From Fraxinus americana (Eukaryota > Streptophyta > Magnoliopsida > Lamiales > Oleaceae), in contig CM068721.1 of NCBI GenBank assembly GCA_035079005.1, positions 1,679,001 through 1,743,000 of the forward strand: 64,000 nt of DNA. The letters are read 5' to 3'. Position 1 is the first letter of the stretch. Each line of letters starts with the position of its first letter. This document shows, piece by piece, positions 35,807 to 47,800 of the stretch. Both the position numbers and the translations under genes were made by a program. The notes below the pieces were generated by a model. The model was not told the DNA's origin, did no database searches, and saw only the letters and a list, made by a program, of their open reading frames with translations.

Positions 35807-36753
35807 TAGAGGTGTCAAGACGGACAGGCCGGCCAGACCTGTGAAAACAAGCTCGGATCGACCTGGGATCGAGGGCCGACCCGTGACCCGAGCAAGCATT
35901 TCACAGGTCAAGGAGGTGTGACTCGCGGGCTTAACGGGTTGCACCTTCACGAACCACAGTTAACTTGCTGGCCCTTGAAAAAAAAAATTAAAAATTTTTA
36001 AAAAAATGGGGGAAATGGCTCTCTCCCCGGCTAGCTTGTTGCAGCCTGCAACAAGCTAGCAGGAAGCTGGCAGGCAGGTGCTAGCTTACCTGCCAGCCAA
36101 CCAGCCTGCATGCAATAGGCGTAGCCTGCATGCTATGAACGAAGAGTCAACCGTTGGCTCTTCGTTGTTCGTTCTTCACATTTGCAAAATGTCAGTATTT
36201 TGAAGAGTTCCTGCAAAAGTACATTCAACCTTCTTACAGGTGTTTAAGTAGAAATACTGCTTGTTTTAATTCTATGACATTATTTTATACAATGGCTGAG
36301 AATTTAAAAATGAACTTAAAAAAATTGATGGAATTATGTGTTTCACGCCTGATTGTAGGTTTGGAAAAAATCATAATGGTTATGCTTGTGTTACAGCATA
36401 TTTCATTGATAATAATTGGTTATTGCATAAGAGAATTATTGTTTTTCGTTTACTTGAATTTATCATTTTGTTCAATTCTTAGTTTACATTTAACAAAAAA
36501 AATATTTTTTGCTATAAATATGAAAAATTCTATATTTTTATAATTTTATTTATATAATAATACGAGACAAATCGGAACAAACCGCGACCCACGCGACCCG
36601 TGACCTGCATGAGCTCGACTCGGATAGGTCACCTGGCAGGCCTGGAACCGACCCGGAACCCCATAGTAGGCGGTCTTTTTTCACGCGGGCCGTTAACGAG
36701 CTCATATGTTGGCAGGGCCAGCCCGACCCGAATCACTCGGATTGACACCTCCA
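35807..36753 (+). mobile_element. hAT element with decayed transposase
   Basis: An 8-bp target duplication ctcgtggc (35799-35806 and 36754-36761) flanks inverted ends tagaggtgtcaa and ttgacacctcca. Subterminal regions are rich in gacccg/cgggtc. On the plus strand the interior (about 36160-36470) encodes, across frames, SRNTACFNSMTLF and GYACVTAYFIDNNWLLHKR. These resemble the start of the catalytic region of hAT (Ac-like) transposases. Only this fragment remains and it is frameshifted. Confidence 0.85.
36160..36490 (+). pseudogene. hAT transposase fragment
   Basis: The motifs SRNTA and, in another frame, MCFTPDCRFGKNHNGYACVT match the segment leading into the RNase H-like fold of hAT transposases. 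Zinc finger, dimerisation region and the other catalytic residues are missing. Confidence 0.65.
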
Positions 36754-37079
36754 CTCGTGGCGATAGACTATTGAACCACAGTAAGGTACCCGATCATTTC
36801 TCTCGAAGTATGAGAATAGGCACTAACTTCAAATATATGCATTGTCATACCTACGATGCAAAATTATACGAGCGAAAGCTCAAGACTGAATGACATGCAT
36901 ATTCAGGTGCATAATATTCTCTCTTTTTCTCAATATCATCTTTTTCGTGTTTTATCTTTTGGACACCAAATCAACTCTAGCTTATCGATTGAGCTCCAAT
37001 ATCAATATGACTAATAACCTGCACATTGTTTTCAACGTTTATTGTACCTTTATGGCATGCTATTGACAACTTCGAGAAA

Positions 37080-37704
37080 AGCTGTGAAATATGGTATTGA
37101 TGAGTCCAATTTAGGTCGAGCTCGAGATCCAAGGCTGAGGAGTGCTTTGTCCATTCGGCCATATTCGGCCATCTTGACCTCATGATCTCCTCGGTCATGT
37201 CTCCTCGGGATTGCTTCTCCTCGCCCCATTAGGTCTTCCTCGAGTTTACGGCCAAACCTCATGCCATGTACTCCTTGATTTAGAAGGACTCTCCTTCATG
37301 TCAAGGCTTATCCAACTCTAAGAAATAGAGTCCTGCTGATAATATGGTACCTTATCCTGAAAGGATCCTACTACCAAAGTTCCATCTTTATCCAAACACA
37401 TAGGTGATACAAAACCAATCAAGTTACAACTTCCAATCACAGTAAAACTCTTAGGGATTTCAACAGTATAATCATACTAGGAATGCACTACCCACCTCTA
37501 TAAATAGATCATTCCAACACATTATTAAGGTACGTTTTACATAATTTTCAGCACATATTTCTTCACAAATTCTCTTTCTGACTTAAGCATCGGAGGGCGA
37601 CGAGGAAACACCTCGATGACTTTGTTTCAGGTACCGGAAGATCTCGTTCATACTCATTCTCAGTTGTCAAGTTCGAAAATCAACAAGTACGATTTTTGAT
37701 AGCA
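37080..37704 (+). repeat. Gypsy-like LTR remnant
   Basis: The right half closely resembles 53940-54281: TATA region cctctataaatag, then a block around cttaagcatcggaggg, then gtttcaggtacc. This arrangement (TATA box, then gacttaagc-type R sequence) is typical of plant Ty3-gypsy LTRs. The left border is uncertain and no internal region is attached, so it is a solo LTR or fragment. Confidence 0.55.
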
Positions 37705-38750
37705 TTAAGTACCAATAAACAGAGACGTAAAACACGATAGATTGTCATGGTTTGATAAATTGACTTTAAAACTTGTTCTTATCGATCCTTGATTGTTAAA
37801 GACAGTGAATGAACCTTCTAAACTACTTTGAGTCGTCATCTTAACTTAAGGATTCAATTTCTTAACAATAATTTAGCGAAAACGTAAGCGAAGTCAAGAA
37901 ACGGGTTTATAAATTAGAACTATGCGAAAGAAATAAAACAAAAACCATATTTCCATCTATGTACAAGTTCTACCTTCTTCAAAAGATCTACCAAGTCGGA
38001 ATTTACATTACATTGAATTGATAAGCAAAAGCATGCGATCAACACTCCACAAAGTTTGATTTAGGATTAGAAATGCAACTAAATCACTTTTTTTTTTTCT
38101 AAAATACCGTTGCCACAAATGACAACATCCCTTTAACACAACAGGCTATCGAGCCACAGAACCACTTGAACTAATATCTTTCTTTTATCTTCTCTAGACT
38201 CTAGGGCCCGTCCCGTAGAGCTATATTGTACATCGAGCGCTTTGAACTATATTGTACACCGTAGAATCTTGACTTGTGGTTTTTACTTGAACAAAACAGA
38301 CTTTGATTGCAAAGCATTGGCATTTTGCATACAGTACTCCAAGGAAGACTGTCGGGTTGCAGAACGTGGACGATTTGGGTGAATTCAACGACTTTGAAGC
38401 TCCTAATGCTCCAAAGCAGTTGGAGAAATAAGAAAAATGGTAAACTTGTGTCGAAAACCGCTGAGAAGAAAATTAAGAATGTCGGTGGTGCTTTTTTACT
38501 CACTACTTAGAGTTTATGGTATTTCTTTCTTTCTTTCCTTCTTCTTCTTTTTTTTTTTTTTTTTGAAAATATATTGAATTTTTAGACGTTTCAAAATTTT
38601 GGATCTGGATTTTGTATGAATATTGTTACATTTAGGAGTACAATTAATCTTGATTATTGGAGTTGTTTGATATCGTCATCTTCTATCTTATTTTGTGGTT
38701 GATTTGTGCAAATTACTATACAAATAAGAAAAATTTAAAAAAAAAAAAAA
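37705..38750. other. Intergenic with an unidentified gene-like stretch
   Basis: AT-rich and mostly unassigned. Bases 38310-38510 contain overlapping open frames (for example STPRKTVGLQNVDD, then in another frame GKLVSKTAEKKIKNVGGAF) that look like a frameshifted protein fragment. I cannot name it. It may be cargo of the element whose end is at 38995. Confidence 0.35.
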
Positions 38751-38995
38751 ATGTAAAATGACATATAGCAACAGTAAAAAAAATGTTGCAAAAAATAAGG
38801 ATACAAGTATAGGCAACATGCAAAAAAACGTTGCGAAAAAGTTATTAGCAAGGTTATTAGTAACATTCAAAAAAAGGTTGTCATATCCTTCTACTCTACG
38901 ACCTAACATCGAGATTTGCAACATAAGTCCGACTGTTGCAAAAGGTATTCGACAATGTTTTTTGAACATTGCAAAATGTTATTTTTGTTGTAGTG
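38750..38995. mobile_element. Right terminus of a CACTA-type element
   Basis: The sequence ends tttttgttgtagtg, the inverse of CACTACAACAAAAA. It is preceded by repeated gttgc/gcaac subterminal motifs from 38770 on. No matching left CACTACAAC end was found to the left, so the element is truncated or its other end lies elsewhere. The subterminal motif differs from that of the 8934 element, so it is another family. Confidence 0.55.
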
Positions 38996-39199
38996 TGAAC
39001 TACTACTCACTAAGATCGTACCTGAAGGTACACATAAAACTCCCTGTTGCTCGAATTAGGAAGATGGTTTTGCTTCCACAGAGGCCATTTTCCTCCAAGG
39101 CTTTGTGATTACAACTTGAGACCTTTTTGGCCCCTGGTGTACTCCGCTTAGGGAGATTTAAGTGTCATACTATCTGTTCTTCACATGCATGCTAATCTT

Positions 39200-41198
39200 T
39201 TTTTTTTTTGATCGGTAAATAGAATTGTATAGATCAAAATTTGAGTACAACTACTCCGTATATACTCTGGCTTACAAAAGGAAACCTTACAACAGGTCTA
39301 ATGACCCAAAACAAAGATTGAAAAGTCAATCAAACGTAACAACTTTCATCTACACATTTAGGCTAGCTAATGCCTTAGAACTAATCCATCGTTCAAGTCA
39401 GTTGGATTGTGTTGGAGAGCTTACTTGCCAAAAAAAAAAATTGGGTATCAATTACTGCATAAGGCAGTCAATAATGCTGGTTACTGCAAGGTGGAATTCA
39501 TTTTCCCAACGAGTAACGAACCAGCTAACAATGATCTCTTCAACAGCAAAGCAAGCTGCTGACCGGCTGCGATACATACACACTGCTTTGGCCAGAATTT
39601 CAACATACTGCCTTTCTGGGATTGAAGCACCGTGCAGCCTTTAACTTCCTTCACAATGTAAGCCAAACAAAGGAAGATGCAAGGGGCAGTGCATAATACA
39701 AGTTGCAGTGGCCATATATAGCCGGAAAAGGAGGTCGAAAAATTCAAAATTCAAATCAAAGCTAAATTTGATTTTTCCAGAACTTTGCCCAAAATGGATA
39801 ATGGAAAGCTACCTGAAATTTCCTGTGATATTCTAATATTTCCAATCCGGTAAAGATAGTTCAAATTCAAATTTTCAAAATGGGGTGGGGGGAAATTTTA
39901 TTCTTTCCCGAAATGGATAATTCCAGCACCAAGAACACATGAATGTGTATGAATTTTCCAAGTAAACGACTGCCTGAAATCGATTTTGCCAAGGATGGGA
40001 CGCAAAAATTCGAATCAATCACAAGAAGCAATCGAAAATCAGTGAGCACGGGCTTGAATCTTCTAGAGTAGATTAACTTGGATCTTCAAGAGTGCATTAA
40101 ACCTTCTGGACAGGTTTCAATATACCATGAACACGGATGAATAAATATCCAAGGAAACTGGCAGAATGTGAGTGCAAAAACTGTTGGCCAGACTGCATGA
40201 TGTGTGACTTGATTCGAACTTAACCTGGGGTTAGGAAAAACTCGAACAAGAAGACTAGAAATCTGCCAACAAAAACGAACCTGAAGCAAAGCTGACCAAT
40301 ACATCAAACTGGCCAAACTCACCTGATTCAGTAACAAGGTCGAGACAGCCAAGGAGACATGGTGAATAAAGCACAAAATCTGTTGGCAGGTTTCAAGAAG
40401 TTAAGCTGGATTCGAACTTTAATCTGGGCCAGGAAAAAATTCGATTTCTGCCAACAAACTGAACTTTACATGAATCTGCTGGGCCGGTTTTCATACCAAG
40501 AACAAACCATGAATCTTCAAGAATATAAACATCCAAACTTCCAAGGAAACTGAATGAATAAAGTGTATAAGCTGTTGGCCAAACTCCAAGATGTAGACTT
40601 GATTCGAATTTGAACCTGGGGCTGGGAACAAACTCGACCGTGGAACATAGAAACTCTGCCAACAAACTGAACCTGGGATGAAGCTGCCAATACATTGAGC
40701 TGGCCGAAACTCCCCACAAATAGTGACAGTCGAAGCAGCCTCAAGTATTGAGGTTAAAATCGAGCATCACCAAGGAAAAGCACCAAAAAACTGGGCTAAA
40801 CTTTGCATAGAAACTGCTTGAAACAATGCATATGACCTCTTACCTCTTCAAATCTTCCCAGAGATGAAAAGCTTGAATTTTTCAAGGGCATTGCTAACCC
40901 AATCTATCCGGTCTTCAACCAAACTTCAAGGGAAATAATTCAAAGAAAGCACTTTGAATCTTTCATGAACATGGCCACCTGTTTGGCCGAACTTTGAGAC
41001 TCCAAGGGACTTGAAATCTTCAAATACAATTTTTATAAAACTGGACAGCTTTAACAAAAACTGTGTTGCCGGATTTGAGGTTACCAATTTATGAAGGTAA
41101 GGTAAAACTTCAACGAGCTCTCAAAAGCAAAGGGCAATTCTAGTGAGTGTTTATTTCACTAAAGTTTGAGAGCTTCTCTCTCTAACCCCCTACATTTT
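39200..41198 (-). mobile_element. A-tailed retroposon (LINE-like or retrocopy) with 17-bp target duplication
   Basis: The 17-bp direct repeat acatgcatgctaatctt (39183-39199 and 41199-41215) flanks about 2 kb that ends, on the minus strand, in ttaccgatc plus a poly-A run (poly-T at 39200-39210). This is the signature of target-primed reverse transcription. I see no endonuclease or reverse transcriptase. It may be a 5'-truncated or non-autonomous LINE, or a retrotransposed non-coding transcript. Tandem repeats fill its middle. Confidence 0.7.
40090..40760 (-). repeat. Three diverged tandem units of about 195 bp inside the retroposon
   Basis: Shared blocks ctgttggcc, cttgattcgaa and aacctgggg recur near 40180, 40385 and 40572, each followed by aactcga and tctgccaaca. 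They are diverged by substitutions and indels. No frame is conserved. Confidence 0.7.
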
Positions 41199-41215
41199 AC
41201 ATGCATGCTAATCTT

Positions 41216-41804
41216 GATTTAATAGTAACCATAGAATGACAAATGAGTGCACATAATAAGCACCACTAATTCGAGCAATCCATAGGATGCAACAAGTTCT
41301 GCTGGACAATTGGAACCTTAGAATTGAAGACCAAGGGTGAAGGAAAATGCAATTAGAATGGTTCTCTATCTGTCCATTTCTACAAGTAGTGTAACTCAAA
41401 TTGGTAAGATTCATTGAGTGCAAAGAAGTTACAATTAGGTGTAAACTAAGCTGAACTGGCAAAACTTAAAATATCCTAAAGGGTAAAATCAGCTACTTCA
41501 TTTAAGCTTTAATTACATCCCCAATAATTCTACTGTGCATCAAAATATCCAAAAGGGCAAAATCATCAGCTTCATTTACCACAACATTTTGCCCCAAATC
41601 CTAGCTGTAGGAACAAAAATGAAATAGCCACAATATATCCCTAGACATCTACTCCTATATATGTACAGAATTTACGATTCCAGATGGCAGAGTAGATGAG
41701 AGAGACAAAATTTCGACTCCACCCTCACAGAACATCGTCTAATTACTGTCCTATCCCACAAGAGTACTATTTCTAACAGTCGAGAATATGGTACCAGCTG
41801 TCAT
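41216..41804 (-). other. Probable 3' UTR and flank of the VAL gene
   Basis: There is no coding frame. It directly follows the VAL stop codon (minus strand) and should contain the 3' UTR; the exact polyadenylation site cannot be read with confidence. Confidence 0.5.
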
Positions 41805-44800
41805 TCAATGGTCAGCGTTAGTTTTCTGATAGCATCCATCTACTACAATAATGCAATTACTCAAACTGGCTCCACCAATCCCGTCTGGCTGCATCTGCTT
41901 ACCGAGTAAATCTCTGCTAATGCCAGAACTCGAAGATCTATGTGGCATGAAATTGTTCTGTGTAGCATCCTCGAGCAAGCGTTTCATAGCCCCAGAATCT
42001 GAACAAGGGGACAAATCCTCACGCTCTGGCTGGATATTAAGGTCTATTTGACCTTTCAAAGGAGAGACTGAGGATTTTCTCTCATTAGGGTCATCAAGAC
42101 AGCCCCCTTGGCTTGCCTCTTCCTGGTTTAGACAATTTTTTCCTGTGTCACTGCTCAGATAAGTATCGGTATCCACATGCAGCTTCTGACAGGCACTTTC
42201 AGCTTCCTTTGCCAATTGTTTCTTCTCACATCTCTCCATCAAGGTTCGGAAATGATGCTTTAATGATTCTGAGTCAGCAAAATCGCATGTTTGCTTGTGC
42301 TTTGGGTCGTTTCCATCAGAAGGTTGAATGCAGACAGTGCATGTACAGTCGAGTTTACAGCCAGCGTGCTTCGTTCTAGTCTGCGATGAAGCTGGAAGGT
42401 CCACTCCAACCCCTTGGATAGCTAAATTAGCAAGTGCATCGAGTCCTTCCTGTGCCACAACTAGATCTGAATTCTGTTCAGTAATTTTCTTTTCCTTGCT
42501 CACTGTATTAAAATTATAAAACCATTAGCAAAAGAGACGTGACATGCATGCAAGACAAGCAACATGTAAGAGAAGAAAGGAATCTACCTTCAGTAGTAGT
42601 GGATAATATATCTTCAAGCTGTTCTGTAGTTAATTGCTGATCAGTTGAACATAGAGATCTGATGTGGAAAGAACAGGTAAATTGAGAGGACTTGTAAAAC
42701 AATTGGAAACATATGGAAACACAATTACAGCAGAATATTGGTCGAAAAATTACACTTTCTCAGATTAAAGCCAATGGCTATATAAACATAGTTGCAATCC
42801 AGGAAAGGCACAAACTGAAACCGACTTTGGACAGACACAAAAATGAGGACAAAGTTTACAGAGTTTGGAATGAAGAATATGTAATTATATATGAAAGTTA
42901 AATACCTGTCAAGGCCCCATACATTGCCAGAACAGGTCCATCTTGATGGAAGAAGAGCATTTGCAGGCACTTTGCGCCACTTGAAACAATCCTCACATTC
43001 TACCCATTGGATTTTTTCACTGAAATAAACATTCCACAAGCAAAGTGATGATGACACTAGAGAGGAAAAGAAGGGCAAAATACATAGCTATTTATCAAAG
43101 AAAAGCATTGTACCCAAAACGATCTATCTCAGGAATAGTTGGCCTTCCGATAATTGGTGCATCCTGCCAAAAAGATAACCAAATCAGGAGTGTGAAAAGA
43201 AATTTATGCCCTTGGCATACACATTGACATCTAGCATATAGTTTAGTCAAGCATGAAAAACACAGGTTCTCAAAACCTTAAGCTGGGTCATTATGCAAAA
43301 AAGTGTATAGTTATATAATCATTAAAAATTATTATGCATACATTTACCTTGCCAGCAAACTTAAAAGGACAATGTGGGAGATAAATTATGGTCAACGATA
43401 ACTTCACAGTTGGAGTTCAGTCTTGATAAAATAGTTTATGCATCATTTAGTGGTGTCAAATCAGACAAATTCACTAACATCCTTTTGGACAAAAAAAAAA
43501 AAAAGTTATGCTGAATTTACTTCTCCCTACCTTTAATCCTAATTGGTGGTTTCTTTTCCAAAGAACATGGATCATTATCATCTCACAAGATCAAGTCTCA
43601 AGTTGAAACAATTCTTACAAACATAATATAATACGCAACCACCTGATATGTATATATAAGCTCCAACAAATATTTGATATAGCAGAGTCTAATACCTCAA
43701 ATTCTTCAATTTCACAGCCTTCTACTACAAAAACTGAGGGAATATTTTCAGGAAGTGAGCGCATAAGTCCTTGAGCTTGGTTACATGTGAGCTTCAGTTC
43801 CATCATCTCCTCACTGTCAATCCTAAGGTGTTTACTTCTCAAACTGAAGACGCTATTCTTCCTCTTACTACGAACAACAGACTTATTTTCAAGTATTTCC
43901 TTCTTTGTGCACCCTGATTTATCAGTTCCATACCGGTTACTCTCTGAATCTACCTTAGTAGCAGGGTTAACTGCTGGAAAGTTCGCAGGCATCAAATTAC
44001 CCTTTATATGACCATTTATTGCAACTTCCCCAAATTTGTTTTTATCACTATCATCCCCAGGAGTTCTATCTCCAGTTGCAGTAGCTTCATTTCCCTGTAA
44101 AAAGAACAATACGATGAAAAAATATAAGTCAGGTCTTCAAGTTTCAATTCGAAACAAATTAGAAAGAATGTAAAGAGTGTGTGAAGTAACAAAATAAATA
44201 TTAAACAATAAATTGAGAACACAAGAACAAATACAGGGTATTTCATCAAGAACATAACCATTTTTCACTGATCTATTCTTCCCCCATTTAATTTTAATCA
44301 TATAGCATCAGTAAGGGGCACGTCTACTATGAAGACTCCCCTATACTCCATCACCACACTCTCTAACGTCAAAATCCATTAACTGACAGTTTTCCATCAC
44401 TGGTGTGTTTATCCAGCTTCTCAAACAGTGCTTATGTTTCACTGTTCAACTAATGTTTCTGGTATGGGGATTGGCTGCCACAGTCCACAAAGCCAATTTT
44501 TTTAACACAAGTCTTTTGGAATACTACTCCCCCTTTCTTTTTCTTCTCATGAGCTTTCAGATACTCTATCACGTCCCATAAAACCTTTTCGAACAATCCT
44601 AGAACTCCATGTGTAAAGAAAAGCAGTGAAATAGTGGGGAAAAAGCAAGAAAAAGTAATATAATAACCTCCATGAACTCACCGGAGATCGTAACTGAGTA
44701 TAATTTGCAATGAGTGTCCAGTGGCCGGGCATGTTTATAAAAGGAGTAATGCTATCTAACACTAGTCTAGCCTAGGTGGCATTAAGTGATATGTTCAACT

Positions 44801-47800
44801 CTATCATTTACCGACACGTGTTGCCACCTAAACTGATGTTAACAACACCGACGCTAGATAGCATTATCCACTACGATAGTGCAAATTGCTTCTATAGTCG
44901 TAAAATACATGTCTCATTAGAGAACGATGTGGGAATGCAAAAATATATATGTTGTTGACTTACTTCTTACAACAACTTTCCAACTTCACGAATTCAAAGT
45001 CAAGCTATATATAGCAGTTTCAAGGATATGTATGCTTGCCAAAAGGTCCAAAACTGCCATTAACAGCATTGATTGCTAATTGTCACCAAGGGTAATGGCA
45101 AATACACAAGATTATTAGAGTGCAGATTTGTGATTAAAAATGGAAAATAAATTTGGTTGGACAAGGACAAACCTGATCGGATGGAACAGTTGAAGCTTTT
45201 CTGCCTCCCATGACCAACTTCCCTTCTGGCTCCAGCCTACTGAATGTCACTGACAAGAAATACCCTACCTCATTTTGCAATTCAAAGAAAGAAGCTATAA
45301 ACTCATAAGAAGTATTACACTCAATAACATCACATTGACGTACATCTCCTTTTACCACTGCCTGATAGATGATATTCAAGAAAACTATCAAATAGTGAAG
45401 TGTGACTACATTTGATTGGCAAAGTGGCACAATTTTTGTTTTGCCAAAATTGTGCAGGGAAATGAGAACAAGAATTAAGATGATACACATACATTTGACC
45501 AATCTTAGAACCAAATAAACTCCAAAGCAATGATGGTAGGACAGAAAAGAAAGAAAAAAGATTAAGCTCCACACTTGGTTAATCAATAAGACAGATACTA
45601 AAGTCTCTGATATGGTACATATTAATAGAAGTGTACAACTTCCATTTCATCTTAATTAGGGGACCATCATTCAAAAAACTAAAACTAGGGAAACTTCCAA
45701 GCCACAAAAGCAGATAAACCAGATAAAAAAATTTCAAGAGAAAAAGAGAGAGAAAAAAACACACACACACAAGTAATGCATATAGGTAAACCATTACCTA
45801 CATCACCTGCTTGCAGTTGCATTGACTGTATACAAGGAGTGATTCCTTCTAAGACATACATTCTGCTATTATTGTTCGGCCAAAACCGAAACTGAAATAA
45901 CCATTCTTTCCCCTTCAAATCATGTACTTTCAGAGGTAATCCTTCTGGCTGAGAAATTGGTGGAAAGTAGGCCTGATTGATTGTAAATGATGTCAGATCG
46001 AGAATATATACAATGTGTTAATCACATAAACCTTGCAACTTTCGAGTCCAATTAGGCAGGTAGTAGAGGATTTTCACAAACAACAATGTAACTTGTAAGT
46101 GTATATATGCAAACAATTTCTGTATAGATGTTAGGAAGGATTTTAAAAACTAACGCAAGACAGAGCCTGACTATCTGAAGTAGAACCAATTGAACAAGAA
46201 CAATATTGAGAAGAGGAGGAAAAAGAGAGAGACGAAAGAAGAAGAGTGAGAGCATTTAGAGGGAGGAAAATTGAGTAAATTGAGTAGGACGAAACGAACA
46301 CAATTAAAAAAGAACAAGATTGAGAAAAGAAAGAGGTAGAGAGACGAAAAAGGAGAAAATATAGAAGAAATTGGACGATAAAGTATTAATTTATTTCATA
46401 ATAAAAGTCCAAGTCTTACAATGCATGAGCCCTCTTTATATAGAGTCTCAACAAACCTAATTCGAGAAGGAAAAAAATTAAATAAACAATAACCTAATTC
46501 TAATCTAACTAGAAAATTAGAATAAACTTGAACAAACTAATATAAAATTAAATTATCTTTATTCCCCATCACTATCACTATCTGTAACTTTGGGCTTGAC
46601 TATCACGACCTATAATTAAATGGAATAAATGACAGACCAACATATATATAGTTCTAAAAAACATCATTGCTCTGCAACAACAGTTACTCAACATTGAAAG
46701 CGTGTCAAACTTAGATAAGGTAATTTCCCCCCTTGAGGCAAAGAAAGAATTTGAGACCTAGTTTGACTCTCATGAGACACCTATATGGCTTTTTATTTGA
46801 TTGAGAAACAGAGGTGCCAACTTTTGGTCAATCAACTGACTAAGCTAGGTGCTTTAATTATGTTGTATCAGAAGCCTTGCACTCAAAGCTATCCCCGCTC
46901 CCAATCATGCGGAAATGTTTCAAGCCTTAAATAAACATTGTGAACGCCTTCTCGATTGTTTAACAAGTATATCAATGGGATACATCATTCTTTGATCTTT
47001 GAACAAATCGCATAAATTATTTATAAATCTAACACCCTAAAAAATCTGCATCAAAGGTTCAACTAATTGCCTTTCTTTTCTCTAGCCTTTCGGCTTCCGC
47101 TCCTACTTCACTAGAGACGGTTCCATTATCTTTTAAAATAGATGTAGAATATACCATATATCCAGTATCAAAATCAATAACTTAATACACACATACAGTG
47201 GTTATCGAAAAATATAAATACAGTCAAAAACAATTGTGTATATATAAAATTTGATTTTATCATCTATTTATGTATTTAATTGATCATGCATTTAATTTGA
47301 GTCACTAATTTGTCTCCATAATCGCAAAAATGTCATAAATATATACTAGATCAGTTGAGTATGGTAAGACATATCTTGTAATGTGATCAAAATTTATTTT
47401 TCACAATTCAGAATCGGGAGTTCGGTGAGCAAAGTTGGAAATTTTATCATGATAAAATTGTATTGTTCTTATTTGAATTTGTCTAGGTCCAGGAAATAAG
47501 AACAATGATATGTTTTATAACACTTGAACAAGACCTCGTAGATGACTAATTCGTGACTACTAAGAATAAGACTCTACCTAAATCTTGAGCATGTAATTAC
47601 CCTTAATTGTTTACTCAAATTTTTTGAGATACCAATAGGTGAGATGTTGTTTGAAAGATAGAACTAAGTACTTTGAAATCTGGGGCGAAACAACTTCGGA
47701 TCATATATATTTGTAAAAGAGAATCCATTAATCAATTAGTTGAGATGATCATCATTAGGAAAAAAAAAATTACAATTGGCAACTGAACTTGAGTTCAGTA

